Source: Hoeflea phototrophica DFL-43
GTDB lineage: Bacteria > Pseudomonadota > Alphaproteobacteria > Rhizobiales > Rhizobiaceae
Direction: 5' to 3'
Assembly: GCF_000154705.2 (NCBI RefSeq)
Contig: NZ_CM002917.1
Coordinates: 1,940,461-2,004,460, forward strand
Length of the DNA stretch: 64,000 nt
Numbering within the stretch: the first letter of the stretch is position 1; each line of letters starts with the position of its first letter. Under the pieces are notes generated by a model. That model worked only from the letters and a program-made list of their open reading frames with translations, had not been told where the DNA came from and ran no database searches. The position numbers and the translations under genes were made by a program. Shown piece after piece: positions 1 through 9,310 of the stretch.

Positions 1-439
1 CCAGATCACGCGCCATCCGTGCCGCCATCTTCGCGCCTGAAACCGAAGCATTGCGCGCGCCGACGATGCCAACCGCGACCTGTGTCGCCAGCGCCAGATC
101 ACCGACCGCCGATATCAGCGGTGGTGCGCCATCGATACGTCTGAGCGCGGGCGGGTAGTCCGGTTCGCCAATGCCGACGAACACAGCGCCAAACCGCTCT
201 GCGGTTTCAAGCTCGCGCTCCGCCTCCTCAATGCTTGCAACCCGGATCGCACGCGCCGAACCGCCACGGCGCGACAGTTCGGGCAACTGTTCGATCGCCG
301 CATCTGCGGAGCCAAAATGGTTGATCAGATCGCGAAAGGTTGCAGGTCCGACATTGTCAGACCTGATCAGCCTGAGCCATGAGAGCCGCTGGCGGTCGGT
401 AAGGACGACACCGCGCCGTCCCTCGCCGCCGGCAGACAT
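1..439 (-). CDS. dprA: DNA processing protein DprA, N-terminal part (runs off the left edge)
   Basis: Reading leftward from the ATG at 439, the frame stays open to the window edge and gives about 146 residues. It starts [10 protein letters not shown] and continues with an N-terminal helical (SAM/HhH-like) segment containing LSWLRLIRSDNVGPATF, followed by GEPDYPPALRRIDGAPPL and the start of the Rossmann-like core (VAIVGARNAS-type motif, here VGIVGARNAS). These are DprA/Smf hallmarks. DprA loads RecA on incoming single-stranded DNA during transformation. Its start codon overlaps the stop codon of plsY (ATGA), so the two are translationally coupled. The catalytic-core remainder lies outside the window. 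Confidence 0.9.
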   Translation of the reverse strand, partial: MSAGGEGRRGVVLTDRQRLSWLRLIRSDNVGPATFRDLINHFGSADAAIEQLPELSRRGGSARAIRVASIEEAERELETAERFGAVFVGIGEPDYPPALRRIDGAPPLISAVGDLALATQVAVGIVGARNASVSGAKMAARMARDL

Positions 440-1056
440 CAGCCCTTGTCCCCGATGCGGCTTTCGGTGCCGGCCATCAGACGTCGGATGTTCTCATGGT
501 GCTTGAGAATGGTGATCAGCGACATCACCACAAACAGTGACGCGATTTCTGGCAGCCCGTAGAGATAAAGCGCAACGGGCACCGCCAAAGCTGCTGCAAG
601 AGCTGCCAGCGAAGAGAACCGGAAGATCTTTGCCATGCCAAGCCAGACCGCGGCAAACACCAGCACCATCAATGGCGCAAGGCCCAGCAGGACGCCGAGA
701 TAGGTGGCGACGCCCTTGCCGCCCTTGAACTTGAGCCAGACCGGATAGAGATGACCCAGAAAAGCACCAAGCCCGGCAATCAGCGCGGCTTCCAAGCCGA
801 TGAACTGCCGTGCGGCAACCACCGCCACCGTGCCCTTGAGCGCATCGGCAAGCAGTGTGGCTGCGGCCAGCTTCTTGTTTCCGGTCCTGAGCACATTGGT
901 TGCACCGATATTGCCCGATCCGATCTTGCGCACATCACCCAGACCCGCCATGCGGGTCAGCAGCAGGCCAAACGGGATTGAGCCGCACAGATAGCCGAAA
1001 AGCAGGGCGCCGAGCATGATGGAGGGAGGCAGGGTCCAGCTGATCAATTCAGGCAC
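439..1056 (-). CDS. plsY: Glycerol-3-phosphate acyltransferase PlsY
   Basis: Integral inner-membrane enzyme that transfers an acyl group from acyl-phosphate to glycerol-3-phosphate, the first step of phospholipid synthesis. The 205-residue length is normal for the family. Visible motifs are [11 protein letters not shown] (motif 1, near residue 47) and [18 protein letters not shown] (motif 2, near residue 101), separated by hydrophobic helices. The start is a GTG at 1056 with an AAGGAA-like ribosome site upstream. It follows the pyrC'-pyrB pair on the same strand and overlaps dprA by four bases. The order pyrB-pyrC'-plsY-dprA is familiar from rhizobia. Confidence 0.95.
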   Translation of the reverse strand: MPELISWTLPPSIMLGALLFGYLCGSIPFGLLLTRMAGLGDVRKIGSGNIGATNVLRTGNKKLAAATLLADALKGTVAVVAARQFIGLEAALIAGLGAFLGHLYPVWLKFKGGKGVATYLGVLLGLAPLMVLVFAAVWLGMAKIFRFSSLAALAAALAVPVALYLYGLPEIASLFVVMSLITILKHHENIRRLMAGTESRIGDKG

Positions 1057-1107
1057 GACAGGGATTTCCTTGCTTCAAGCGTTGTGGCACCAGCGGAAAA
1101 AACAGCC

Positions 1108-2394
1108 TCAGGCGTGGTAAACTGTGGCACCTGCAACCAGGGTTTGCAACACCTTGCCCGTAAACCGTGCATCCTCAAACGCGCTGTTCTTGGACTTTGA
1201 TGCGATGTCATCCTTGGAAAGCACCCAAGGATATTCCGGATCAATAAGCGCGATGTCGGCGCGCGCGCCCACCTTGAGCGTGCCGGCGTCAAGCCCCAGG
1301 ATCTGGGCTGGTCGTGTCGACATCGCATCGACCAGCCGCATCAGTTCAACATCGCCTGAATGGTACAGTCTGAGCGCGGCGGCAAGCAGCGTTTCTAGCC
1401 CGATCGCGCCGTTTTCTGCATCGCCGAATGGAAGCCGCTTGGTGTCCACGTCCTGTGGATCATGTGCTGACACGATGATGTCGATTGCCCCGTCTGCAAG
1501 TGCAGCCACCATGGCCCGCCGGTCATCCTCCGTCCGGAGCGGTGGCGACAGCCGGAAGAAGGTGCGGTATTCGCCGATATCGGTTTCATTGAGCGTCAGG
1601 TGATTGATCGAGATCCCGGCTGTGACTGACAGCCCCTTGGCTTTCGCGACGCGAATGATCTCGGCGGACTCAGGCACCGAAATGCTCATCGCGTGGTAGC
1701 GTGAGCGCGTCAGAGCTGCGAGCCTTAGATCGCGTTCAAGCGGAATGATCTCGGCCTCGCGCGGAATCCCCGACAGGCCAAGCCAGCTTGCATACAAGCC
1801 CTCGTTCATCACTCCAGTGGCGCTCAAATGCCGGTCCTGTGTAGCCACTGCAACCACTGCGCCGAAATCCCTTGCATAGGTCATGGCGCGACGCATCACC
1901 GCCGGATTGCCGACCGTATGGCGGCCATTGCACAGCCACACGGCTCCGGCCTCAAGCAGCAGCCCGAACTCGGTCATCTCTTCGCCTTTGAGCCCCTTGG
2001 TCAGAGCCGCGGCTGGGTAGACATGGACGATCGCCTCGTCGCGCGCCAGCCGCTGGACGAAATCCACCAGTGCCACATCGTCGATCATCGGTTCGGTGTC
2101 GGGCATCATGATGATCGAGGTGACCCCGCCCTTGGCCGCGGCGCGGCTTGCCGAGGCGATCGTTTCGCGGTGCTCGGCGCCTGGTTCGCCGATATGCACA
2201 CAGGCATCGACGAGGCCCGGCACGGCAATCAGCCCAACGTAGTCTTCGGTTTCACAGCCTGCGGGAATGTCCTTATTGCCAACGGCAGCGCCTATCGCAG
2301 CGATCTTGCCGTCGACAATCAGGATCGAGCCGGTTTCGTCCATGCTTTGTGACGGGTCGACAATCCGCAGGTTTTGAAGGAGACGAGTGGTCAT
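1108..2394 (-). CDS. pyrC: Dihydroorotase-like protein PyrC' (probably catalytically inactive)
   Basis: A 428-residue amidohydrolase-fold protein with clear class I dihydroorotase similarity: [14 protein letters not shown] and GAIGLET are all present. The metal-site signatures are degraded. The usual HxH followed by REPG reads CVHIGEPG; the DDGRP-type carboxylate motif reads LCNGRH; the HxxHxS motif reads HAMSIS; TDHAPH reads SAHDPQ; PHHL reads INHL. Five of the six expected metal ligands appear lost. In Pseudomonas such inactive PyrC' subunits are needed to assemble aspartate transcarbamoylase. The gene overlaps the 3' end of pyrB by four bases (ATGA), which fits a PyrB partner. A catalytic dihydroorotase should be encoded elsewhere. 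Automated annotation would probably call it active. Confidence 0.88.
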   Translation of the reverse strand: MTTRLLQNLRIVDPSQSMDETGSILIVDGKIAAIGAAVGNKDIPAGCETEDYVGLIAVPGLVDACVHIGEPGAEHRETIASASRAAAKGGVTSIIMMPDTEPMIDDVALVDFVQRLARDEAIVHVYPAAALTKGLKGEEMTEFGLLLEAGAVWLCNGRHTVGNPAVMRRAMTYARDFGAVVAVATQDRHLSATGVMNEGLYASWLGLSGIPREAEIIPLERDLRLAALTRSRYHAMSISVPESAEIIRVAKAKGLSVTAGISINHLTLNETDIGEYRTFFRLSPPLRTEDDRRAMVAALADGAIDIIVSAHDPQDVDTKRLPFGDAENGAIGLETLLAAALRLYHSGDVELMRLVDAMSTRPAQILGLDAGTLKVGARADIALIDPEYPWVLSKDDIASKSKNSAFEDARFTGKVLQTLVAGATVYHA

Positions 2395-3323
2395 CGCGCC
2401 AACTCCCCCTTGAGCATCAGCGTTTCCATCACGGCCATGCGCACCGCCACACCCATCTCCACCTGTTGCTCGATTACGCTTTGCGGGCCGTCCGCAATGT
2501 CGGAGGCAATCTCGACGCCGCGGTTCATCGGGCCTGGATGCATCACCAGCGCATCATCCTTGGCGAAGGCGAGCTTGTCGGCATCAAGCCCGTAGTAGCG
2601 GAAATACTCACGCACCGAGGGCACGAAGGAGCCTGCCATGCGCTCGCGCTGCAGTCTCAGCATCATCACCACGTCGGCGTCCTTGAGGCCTTCCTGCATA
2701 TTCTGGAACACCTCGACGCCCATATCGGCGATGCCCGAAGGCAGCAGCGTGGACGGTGCCACGACCCGCACCCGCGCGCCCAGTGCATTGAGCAGAAGAA
2801 TATTGGAACGCGCCACGCGCGAATGCAGCACATCGCCGCAAATGGTCACGATCAACCGGCCGACCTTGCCCTTGGCGCGGCGGATGGTCAGCGCGTCGAG
2901 CAGCGCCTGGGTCGGGTGTTCATGCGCACCGTCGCCGGCATTGATCACCGGACAGCCGACTTTCTGGGACAGCAGTGCCACGGCACCTGCGGAGGAATGG
3001 CGAACCACCAGAACGTCAGGCCGCATTGCGTTTAGCGTCATTGCGGTGTCGACCAGCGTTTCACCCTTCTTGACGCTCGAATTGGCGACCGACATGTTCA
3101 TCACGTCCGCGCCCAAGCGTTTTCCCGCCAGTTCGAACGAGGCCTGTGTCCGGGTCGAGCTCTCAAAGAACAGATTGATCTGGGTGAGACCACGAAGCGT
3201 TGTGGTCTTTTTCTCGCGTTGCCGGGAGATTTTCACGGCTTCGTCGGAGTGATCCAGCAAATAGTGGATGTCGTGTTCCGAAAGCCCTTTGATGCCGAGC
3301 AGATGACGGTGCGGAAATGACAT
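2391..3323 (-). CDS. pyrB: Aspartate carbamoyltransferase catalytic subunit
   Basis: Condenses carbamoyl phosphate and aspartate to carbamoyl aspartate in pyrimidine synthesis. The 310-residue length is typical. The carbamoyl-phosphate-binding [20 protein letters not shown] motif is near residue 55, and [12 protein letters not shown] near residue 137 matches the family. The start ATG at 3323 follows AGGATG. It is the first gene of a pyrB-pyrC'-plsY-dprA run on the minus strand and is divergent from the AidB-like gene. The four-base overlap with pyrC' supports the ATCase-PyrC' complex known from other proteobacteria. Confidence 0.96.
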   Translation of the reverse strand: MSFPHRHLLGIKGLSEHDIHYLLDHSDEAVKISRQREKKTTTLRGLTQINLFFESSTRTQASFELAGKRLGADVMNMSVANSSVKKGETLVDTAMTLNAMRPDVLVVRHSSAGAVALLSQKVGCPVINAGDGAHEHPTQALLDALTIRRAKGKVGRLIVTICGDVLHSRVARSNILLLNALGARVRVVAPSTLLPSGIADMGVEVFQNMQEGLKDADVVMMLRLQRERMAGSFVPSVREYFRYYGLDADKLAFAKDDALVMHPGPMNRGVEIASDIADGPQSVIEQQVEMGVAVRMAVMETLMLKGELAR

Positions 3324-3450
3324 CGGACATCCTGTGATTTACAATCTCAGGCGTTCATAGAAAGGTTCTGGGGCAGGGGCAAGGATGGCGGCGCTCGAAT
3401 TTCGCGATGTCCCCATGCAATGAGGCGCGAATCCCTGTAAGCGAGGTTGA

Positions 3451-5127
3451 ATGAGCCCGACACAGTCATCAGCCCACAAGGCCAAAAACCAAAGCCCGTC
3501 CTTTGCAGGTCACAACGCGTTTCGTTCAGATCCGTTGCTCAAGGACATCGCCGCCGACATGCCGCGTGGATTGCGCGCAGATTTCGAGACGGTGGGCAAA
3601 TACACAAGCTCCGCGGAAGCCCAGGATCTCGCCCGTATCGCCAATCGCGCGGTGCCCGAACTCAGGACCCACGACGCGTCCGGCAACCGCATCGACCAGG
3701 TGGATTTTCATCCCAGCTGGCACGCGCTGATGCGCCGTTCGGTCTCGATCGGCCTGCAGGGCTCTGTCTGGGAGGGCCGCCGCGACGAAAAAGGCGTCGC
3801 CCACCAGGCCCGCGCCATCCGCTTCTATCTGACCGCCGGGCTTGAGTGCGGACATCTTTGCCCTCTGACCATGACCAACGCCTCGATTGCGGCGATCATG
3901 GCCGCGCCGCGGATCGAGAAAAGCTGGGCGCCGCAAATCGTGTCGCGCCGTTATGATTCCAGCCACCGCCCCGCGATGCAGAAGACCGGCGTCACCATCG
4001 GCATGGGAATGACCGAGAAACAGGGCGGCACCGATGTCCGCGCCAATGAAAGCCGTGCGGTGCGCGTGGGCGAAGGGGTCTACCGGCTTGAGGGCCACAA
4101 ATGGTTCCTTTCGGCACCGATGTCGGATGCTTTCGTGATGCTGGCACGGACCGGTGGTGCGGCTTCAGGCGATACCCTGTCGGAGGAAGGCCTGAGCTGC
4201 TTTCTGGTGCCGCGCATCCTCGAGGATGGAACGCTCAATGGCCTGCGTCTGCAGCGCCTGAAGGAAAAGCTTGGAAACCGCTCCAACGCTTCTTCGGAAG
4301 TTGAGTTCTCCGACACCTACGGGTTTCTGCTTGGCGGCGAGGGGGAGGGCATCCGCACCATCCTCGACATGGTGACGCTGACACGTCTCGACTGCGCGCT
4401 GGCCTCCGCCGGCATGATGCGCGCCAGCCTGGCCGAAGCCGTGCATCATTGCCGCCACCGCCGTGTGTTTGGCGAGTTGCTGATCGATCAGCCACTGATG
4501 GCCCGTGTGCTGGCCGATCTTGCACTTGAGGTGGCAGGTGCCACGGCGCTCTCAATGAGACTGGCCCGCGCCTTCGACAATGCCCGTGACAATCCCGCTG
4601 AAGCCGCAATCGCGCGGCTGCTGACACCGGTGGTCAAGTACTGGGTCTGCAAGATCGCGCCATCGGTGCTCTACGAGATCATGGAGTGCATGGGTGGCAA
4701 TGGCTATGTCGAGGACCGCGCCATCGCCCGGCACTATCGTGAAGCACCCGTCAATGCGATCTGGGAAGGCTCGGGCAATGTGATGGCGCTCGATGTGCTC
4801 AGGGTGCTCACCCGTGGCCGCGAGCTCTGCGATGTGGCGCTCGACAGCATCAACACCGACCTTGGGGCTGCGGGGCCGCGCACTGTTGATGTGTTGCGCG
4901 CCTGCATGGCAGTGGCCGAGCGGGACGAAGGGGCAGGGCGGCTCCTGACAGAACAGATGGCCTTGGCTGCTGCGGCAGCGGAATTGACACGGCTTGGGGC
5001 CGGCCATGTGGCCGAAGCCTTTGTCGAGACCCGGCTCGGTGGCGCCTGGCGCTCGACCTATGGAATGCTCGATGCCCGTTTTGACGCGCGCCAGATCGTG
5101 GACCTTCTCTACCCGCCGGCCAGCTGA
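3451..5127 (+). CDS. AidB-like acyl-CoA dehydrogenase family flavoprotein
   Basis: 558 residues, much longer than an ordinary acyl-CoA dehydrogenase (about 380-400) but close to E. coli AidB (about 540). Family motifs are GMGMTEKQGGTDVRAN (FAD-binding middle domain, near residue 190), GHKWFLSAPMSDAF, EKLGNRSNASSEVEF, MECMGGNGYVEDRAIARHYREAP and AIWEGSGNVMALDVLR with the expected glutamate. AidB is part of the alkylation-damage (Ada) response in enterobacteria; its substrate is not settled. No ada or alkB gene is visible nearby, so the link to alkylation is by family only. The 3' end overlaps the convergent AEC transporter gene by 19 bases. Confidence 0.9.
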   Translation: MSPTQSSAHKAKNQSPSFAGHNAFRSDPLLKDIAADMPRGLRADFETVGKYTSSAEAQDLARIANRAVPELRTHDASGNRIDQVDFHPSWHALMRRSVSIGLQGSVWEGRRDEKGVAHQARAIRFYLTAGLECGHLCPLTMTNASIAAIMAAPRIEKSWAPQIVSRRYDSSHRPAMQKTGVTIGMGMTEKQGGTDVRANESRAVRVGEGVYRLEGHKWFLSAPMSDAFVMLARTGGAASGDTLSEEGLSCFLVPRILEDGTLNGLRLQRLKEKLGNRSNASSEVEFSDTYGFLLGGEGEGIRTILDMVTLTRLDCALASAGMMRASLAEAVHHCRHRRVFGELLIDQPLMARVLADLALEVAGATALSMRLARAFDNARDNPAEAAIARLLTPVVKYWVCKIAPSVLYEIMECMGGNGYVEDRAIARHYREAPVNAIWEGSGNVMALDVLRVLTRGRELCDVALDSINTDLGAAGPRTVDVLRACMAVAERDEGAGRLLTEQMALAAAAAELTRLGAGHVAEAFVETRLGGAWRSTYGMLDARFDARQIVDLLYPPAS

Positions 5128-6044
5128 GCTGCGGCCCAGAGTGCCGCCGGGATGGTGAGGAAAGACCCGGCTGTCTGCAAGGTTGCTACTGCGGCATAGA
5201 GCGGTGCATCACCGCCCATCTGCCGCGCCAGCAGATAGCCGTTCATCGCCGTGGGCACTGCTGCGCATAGTGCGAGAACGGTCACTGTCTCGCCTTCAAG
5301 ACCGAAGCCAAGCGCCAGCGCGATCATGATGATCGGAAACACCACCAGCTTGAGCGCTGTCGGCAACAGCACCGCCGGGCCGGGCCGGAGCGCGTCCGAC
5401 ACCTTCAATCCCGCACCAACCATCAGGAGCCCGAGGCCGAGCGCGGAGCGGGCGATCAGGTCGACCGCCTGTTCAAGTGGAGGATAGATCCCGAAGGGCG
5501 CAAAATTGACGGCAAGTCCAAGCAGGCAGCCGAGGATCAACGGATTGCCGACAATCCGCTTGACCAGCACGGACATGCTGCGCGCCCCGGGACTGAACCA
5601 GACCAGCATGGCAACATTGATGAGATTGAGTGGGATAATGATCACCGCCATCACCAGCGCCACAAGCGCCAGACCCTCGGGCCCGGAGATTTTATGCGCA
5701 ATTGCCAGCGCAATGAACGCGTTCCAGCGTGAAGAGGTCTGAAACACCGATGTGTAGCTCGGATCACTCAGTCCACGCAGACGCCCAAGCGGGTAGAGCA
5801 GGATCAACAACAGCGTCATCACCGCCATCGCAAGCAGCGAAACCATGGCGACTTTTCCAAGTTCAAGACCGGTAAAGTCTGCCCGTCCCAATGTCAGGAA
5901 AAGGAGTGCGGGGAACAGCACATAATACCCCAGGATTTCAAGCCCGGGCCAGACGCTCTGATCGATGACTTTTGCACGCCTGAGCGCCGCGCCAAGCAGC
6001 ACGATGAGAAAGATCGGTAAAATGCTCTCGAAGATTGGAATCAT
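5109..6044 (-). CDS. AEC (auxin efflux carrier) family transporter
   Basis: 311 residues, almost entirely hydrophobic, with about ten predicted membrane segments. It begins with the family-typical N-terminus (ESILPIFLIVLLGAALRR) and carries the two half-repeats seen in AEC/PIN-like permeases, with a second half opening at VGNPLILGCLLGLAVN. Bacterial members export or import malate, malonate and other organic anions; the substrate here cannot be read from sequence. It is convergent with the AidB-like gene and overlaps its 3' end. No regulator is adjacent. Confidence 0.85.
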   Translation of the reverse strand: MIPIFESILPIFLIVLLGAALRRAKVIDQSVWPGLEILGYYVLFPALLFLTLGRADFTGLELGKVAMVSLLAMAVMTLLLILLYPLGRLRGLSDPSYTSVFQTSSRWNAFIALAIAHKISGPEGLALVALVMAVIIIPLNLINVAMLVWFSPGARSMSVLVKRIVGNPLILGCLLGLAVNFAPFGIYPPLEQAVDLIARSALGLGLLMVGAGLKVSDALRPGPAVLLPTALKLVVFPIIMIALALGFGLEGETVTVLALCAAVPTAMNGYLLARQMGGDAPLYAAVATLQTAGSFLTIPAALWAAAQLAGG

Positions 6045-6207
6045 GGGGACAGCTGGATGAAAGGAGCTTTCTCTTAGGCCTGCCGCACTGGTTGGGCAAT
6101 GGCTCCGGCGTTAAGGTTAACAAATGGTTTACGTTGCGCCTGTGTGTCGCTGACTGCATGCTCCGGCGGAGTATGTCTTGCCATTCCAGTGTGGAAACGG
6201 ATTCCAG

Positions 6208-6798
6208 ATGAAGCCCAGTCGACTGTTTTATGCGTCTATGATGACCTTCTGGATGGTCTTCCTGTCGATGCTGGCACTGGTTTATACCTACACCCCGCAG
6301 GGTGGGCTGCAGCTTGCCGGGCTTGTCCTGTTTGCCAATACAGGCCTGATCGAACCGGCGCTGGTGGCGATGACTGCAATCGGATTTTCTGCAACAACTC
6401 AGAGCGTACTGCTTGGTCTGCTTGGCGGGTTCAATCTCGGTGCCGCCGGACTTGTTCTGTTTTCCATGCTGTTTTGCGTGTTCGGTCAGGAAGCCGAACA
6501 ACGCGATGCCAGGCCGCTTGCAGAAGGTGCTGCGGCGTGTGTGGCCGCAGCGGGTGCCGGTGCAGCCATCATTGCGTTTGCAGGCGGCGAGGCGGGCGTT
6601 CTTGTTCTTCTGCAACTGCTCGCGCTTGGCGGGGTTGCGCTGATCGCCATGGCCGTCGGTCGTTCCGAAGTGGTGGACACCCCCAGCCGTGATGAAGCCG
6701 CAGTCGGTATCGATGATGTGATCGCTGATCATGCGGCCACGCACGCAGCCTTCAGCGCCCAGATAGCCGCGCTGTCGCGCCGGGAGGTCCAGTCGTGA
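6208..6798 (+). CDS. Multi-pass membrane protein of unknown function
   Basis: About 196 residues from the ATG at 6208 (MKPSRLFYAS); an in-frame TTG ten codons upstream is less likely because a GGAAACGG stretch sits just before the ATG. The sequence shows roughly five hydrophobic segments (for example LSMLALVYTYT, LVLFSMLFCVF, AGAGAAIIAF and LLQLLALGGVALIAM) and a polar C-terminal tail. I do not recognise a family. Its stop overlaps the GTG start of the next gene (GTGA), so the pair is probably co-translated and the products may work together in the membrane. Confidence 0.75.
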   Translation: MKPSRLFYASMMTFWMVFLSMLALVYTYTPQGGLQLAGLVLFANTGLIEPALVAMTAIGFSATTQSVLLGLLGGFNLGAAGLVLFSMLFCVFGQEAEQRDARPLAEGAAACVAAAGAGAAIIAFAGGEAGVLVLLQLLALGGVALIAMAVGRSEVVDTPSRDEAAVGIDDVIADHAATHAAFSAQIAALSRREVQS

Positions 6799-7145
6799 GA
6801 ACGTTCCTGATCCTCTGGGTGACCCCGATCACGCTGCTTGGCGGCTGGTATGGCCTGTCCTATTACGACATGAACTTCGGCTACAGGATCCTGAGCCGGG
6901 ATCTGCATGACCTGGTTTTCATTATTTACGGTGATCTTCTCGGCATCAAACCCGAATCGATCCCGCCGCTGGTGCTCAAGGCCATCATCCTCGACACATT
7001 ACTGGTGCTTGGCTTCATTGTGATCAAGCGCCGCCGCAAGCAGATCTGGTCGGCAATCAAGGGATGGTTCACGCGTGACGCGAGCCATGATGTGCCGATT
7101 GACGGCATCAAGGCGCCTGACCAGGAATACCCCCGGATGTCATGA
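6795..7145 (+). CDS. Small membrane protein, DUF6105-like
   Basis: 116 residues starting at a GTG that overlaps the upstream stop. An N-terminal segment ([23 protein letters not shown]) and a second one ([17 protein letters not shown]) are hydrophobic; between them is a conserved-looking region [24 protein letters not shown], then a basic RRRRK stretch. I associate this with a Rhizobiales-restricted family (DUF6105) from memory; the function is unknown. It ends six bases inside the convergent ruvX gene. Confidence 0.75.
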   Translation: MRTFLILWVTPITLLGGWYGLSYYDMNFGYRILSRDLHDLVFIIYGDLLGIKPESIPPLVLKAIILDTLLVLGFIVIKRRRKQIWSAIKGWFTRDASHDVPIDGIKAPDQEYPRMS

Positions 7146-7628
7146 CCTGGTCCGGGCGGCTGCGCGCAGCCCCTGGAGCCGGTCAAGCGCCCCCTGCAGG
7201 ATGAAGCTTGCCGCCGCCGAATCGATCCGTTCGGCCCGCTTCTTGCGCGACACATCCATTTCAATCAGCGCCCGTTCAGCAGCCACCGTCGACAGCCGCT
7301 CGTCCCAGAAGACGAAGGGCAGATCGGTTTTCTCGATCATGTTGCGCACGAAAGCGCGCGTGGCCTGCACCCTCGGCCCTTCGCTGCCATCCATGTTGAC
7401 CGGCAGACCGATCACCACTGCACCCACCTGGTCGCGCTTGAGCGCTGTGAGCAGGTCAATGGCGTCGAGCGTGAACTTCCGGCGCTTGATCACCGGCCTT
7501 GGAGAGGCCAGTGACCGGGACAGGTCCGAAACCGCGAGACCGATGGTCTTGGTCCCCAGATCCAGTCCGGCGATGGTCTGACCAGGCGTTAGGAACGCCT
7601 CCAGATCCTCGACTTCCATGACTGCCAT
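7140..7628 (-). CDS. ruvX: Putative pre-16S rRNA nuclease / Holliday junction resolvase YqgF
   Basis: RNase H-like nuclease family; E. coli YqgF processes the 16S rRNA 5' end. Motifs are [16 protein letters not shown] near the N-terminus (catalytic aspartate), [16 protein letters not shown], and [38 protein letters not shown] near the C-terminus (second acidic site). I chose the ATG at 7628 because an AAGGCGGAG ribosome site is nine bases upstream; TTG codons at 7637 and 7634 are alternatives. The product is about 162 residues, normal for the family. Confidence 0.95.
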   Translation of the reverse strand: MAVMEVEDLEAFLTPGQTIAGLDLGTKTIGLAVSDLSRSLASPRPVIKRRKFTLDAIDLLTALKRDQVGAVVIGLPVNMDGSEGPRVQATRAFVRNMIEKTDLPFVFWDERLSTVAAERALIEMDVSRKKRAERIDSAAASFILQGALDRLQGLRAAARTRS

Positions 7629-7728
7629 TTTCAACAACTCCGCCTTTGCGCCACAGCCTCTGCCGGGTTAGGTTCGCACAAACCGGGTTTAGCCAAGAAA
7701 CCCGTAAAAGGCGAGGGAGCACACGCGC

Positions 7729-8436
7729 ATGAAGATCACCTGGCTCGGCCATGCAGCCTTCCGGTTGGAAACCGCCAAGGCGACCATTCTGATAGACCCG
7801 TTTTTCACGGGAAATCCCGGCTTTGCCGGCAATGACCTCAAGGACGCGGCCAAGGGCGTGACCCATATTCTCCTCACCCATGGCCATGGCGACCATGTGG
7901 GGGACACCGCGCAAATCGCCAAGGAAACCGGCGCAGTGGTGCTTGCCAATGCCGATCTGGCGACCTGGCTCGGCCAGCATCATGGTCTCGACAAGCTTGA
8001 GCCGGGCAACACCGGCGGCACGATTTCACTGGGTGGCTTTTCCACCACCTTCGTCAACGCGCTCCATTCTTCGGCGCACATCACCTCGGACGGCGTGTCG
8101 CATTCGCTGGGCAATGCCAACGGGCTGATGCTGCATTTCGAGGATGAGCCATCGTTGCTGCACATGGGCGACACCGATATCTTCTCCGACATGGCGCTGA
8201 TCAACGAGTTGCACCGCCCTGAAATCGGGCTGGTTCCGATTGGCGACCGCTTCACCATGGGCGGCGCTGTTGCGGCACTCGCCTGCCGCAGGTTCTTCTC
8301 CTTCGCCAAGGTGATCCCCTGCCATTACGGCACGTTCCCGATCATCGATCAGACCGCGGATGCCTTTGTCGAGGCGATGGAAGGGGATGCGCAAAATGTT
8401 GCCGTGCCCAAATCGGGGGAAAGCGTCGAGGCCTGA
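7729..8436 (+). CDS. UPF0173 metal-dependent hydrolase (metallo-beta-lactamase fold)
   Basis: 235 residues starting [15 protein letters not shown], the usual opening of the UPF0173 group. The metal site HGHGDHVGD is near residue 48, a further metal ligand region is [12 protein letters not shown], and the C-terminal histidine is in [11 protein letters not shown]. The reaction is unknown; family members are cytosolic hydrolases. It lies upstream of gatC on the same strand with a 99-base gap, so co-transcription with gatCA is possible. Confidence 0.92.
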   Translation: MKITWLGHAAFRLETAKATILIDPFFTGNPGFAGNDLKDAAKGVTHILLTHGHGDHVGDTAQIAKETGAVVLANADLATWLGQHHGLDKLEPGNTGGTISLGGFSTTFVNALHSSAHITSDGVSHSLGNANGLMLHFEDEPSLLHMGDTDIFSDMALINELHRPEIGLVPIGDRFTMGGAVAALACRRFFSFAKVIPCHYGTFPIIDQTADAFVEAMEGDAQNVAVPKSGESVEA

Positions 8437-8535
8437 CCGCCGGGCTTTGCGACAAAACCCCGGCTCCACAGTTGCGTGGCCCGCCGCCCACCGCTATAGC
8501 GGGGCCAATCGTTCAAACCACCCGATGAGGACCTG

Positions 8536-8823
8536 ATGTCCGTAGATCTTGCCACCGTCAAACGCGTTGCGCACCTGGCCCGCATTGCTGTCTCCGAAGA
8601 GGAAGCCGCGCGCATGGAAGGCGAACTCAACGTCATCCTCGGCTTTGTCGAGCAACTGTCCGAAGTCGATGTCGATGGCGTCGAGCCGATGACCTCGGTG
8701 ATGCCCATGGCGATGAAGAAGCGCGAAGACGTCGTCACCGACGGCTCCAAGGCTGAGGACATTGTCGCCAATGCGCCCGAGACGACCGACAGTTTCTTCA
8801 TGGTGCCGAAGGTGGTCGAGTAA
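8536..8823 (+). CDS. gatC: Asp-tRNA(Asn)/Glu-tRNA(Gln) amidotransferase subunit C
   Basis: 95 residues, the standard GatC size, with [20 protein letters not shown] at the start, PMTSVMPM in the centre and the family-typical ending [19 protein letters not shown] (here [16 protein letters not shown]). GatC is the belt that stabilises GatA-GatB, the complex that converts misacylated Glu-tRNA(Gln) to Gln-tRNA(Gln). A GNAT gene separates it from gatA; gatB lies about 6.6 kb downstream beyond a mobile-element insertion. Confidence 0.96.
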   Translation: MSVDLATVKRVAHLARIAVSEEEAARMEGELNVILGFVEQLSEVDVDGVEPMTSVMPMAMKKREDVVTDGSKAEDIVANAPETTDSFFMVPKVVE

Positions 8824-8827
8824 GCAA

Positions 8828-9310
8828 ATGGCTGTCTCAATCGCCATTGAAAGTCCGCTTCAGGACGAGGTGAAGACGCTGGTTGAAGCGCTGGATGCGC
8901 ATCTGGCGCCGCTGGCACCTGCTGAGTTCAATTTCGGCCTCGATATTGACGAGATGGCCGCCAGCGATACCACCGTCTTTGTTGCGCGCAATGGGGATGG
9001 TCTTGCTGTGGGCGTTGGTGCGCTCAAGGACATTGGCCTTTTTCAAAGTCAGCACCTGGGCGAGATCAAGCGCATGTACACCGATCCCGCCGTGCGCGGG
9101 CAGCGCATCGGTGTGAAACTGCTGGACGCCATCGAAACCCGTGCCAGGGCGCTTGGTATCGAGCGGCTTGTGCTTGAGACCGGTGTTGGCGAGGGACTTG
9201 CCGCCGCCGTCCGCCTTTATCAGAACCACGGCTTCACCGAGTGTGGTGTCGTGCTTGATTATCCCGAATCCGATTATTCCCGGTTCTTTGAAAAGAAGTT
9301 GTCCGCATGA
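8828..9310 (+). CDS. GNAT-family N-acetyltransferase between gatC and gatA
   Basis: 160 residues from the ATG at 8828, four bases after the gatC stop. The acetyl-CoA-binding segment is [28 protein letters not shown] (R/Q-x-x-G-x-G/A-like, here [10 protein letters not shown]), followed by [27 protein letters not shown]. The stop overlaps the gatA start (ATGA), so it is translationally coupled to the amidotransferase genes. The substrate is unknown. The insertion of a GNAT gene in the gatC-gatA gap is, to my knowledge, common in rhizobia, so it may acetylate a small molecule rather than be a Gat partner. Confidence 0.88.
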   Translation: MAVSIAIESPLQDEVKTLVEALDAHLAPLAPAEFNFGLDIDEMAASDTTVFVARNGDGLAVGVGALKDIGLFQSQHLGEIKRMYTDPAVRGQRIGVKLLDAIETRARALGIERLVLETGVGEGLAAAVRLYQNHGFTECGVVLDYPESDYSRFFEKKLSA

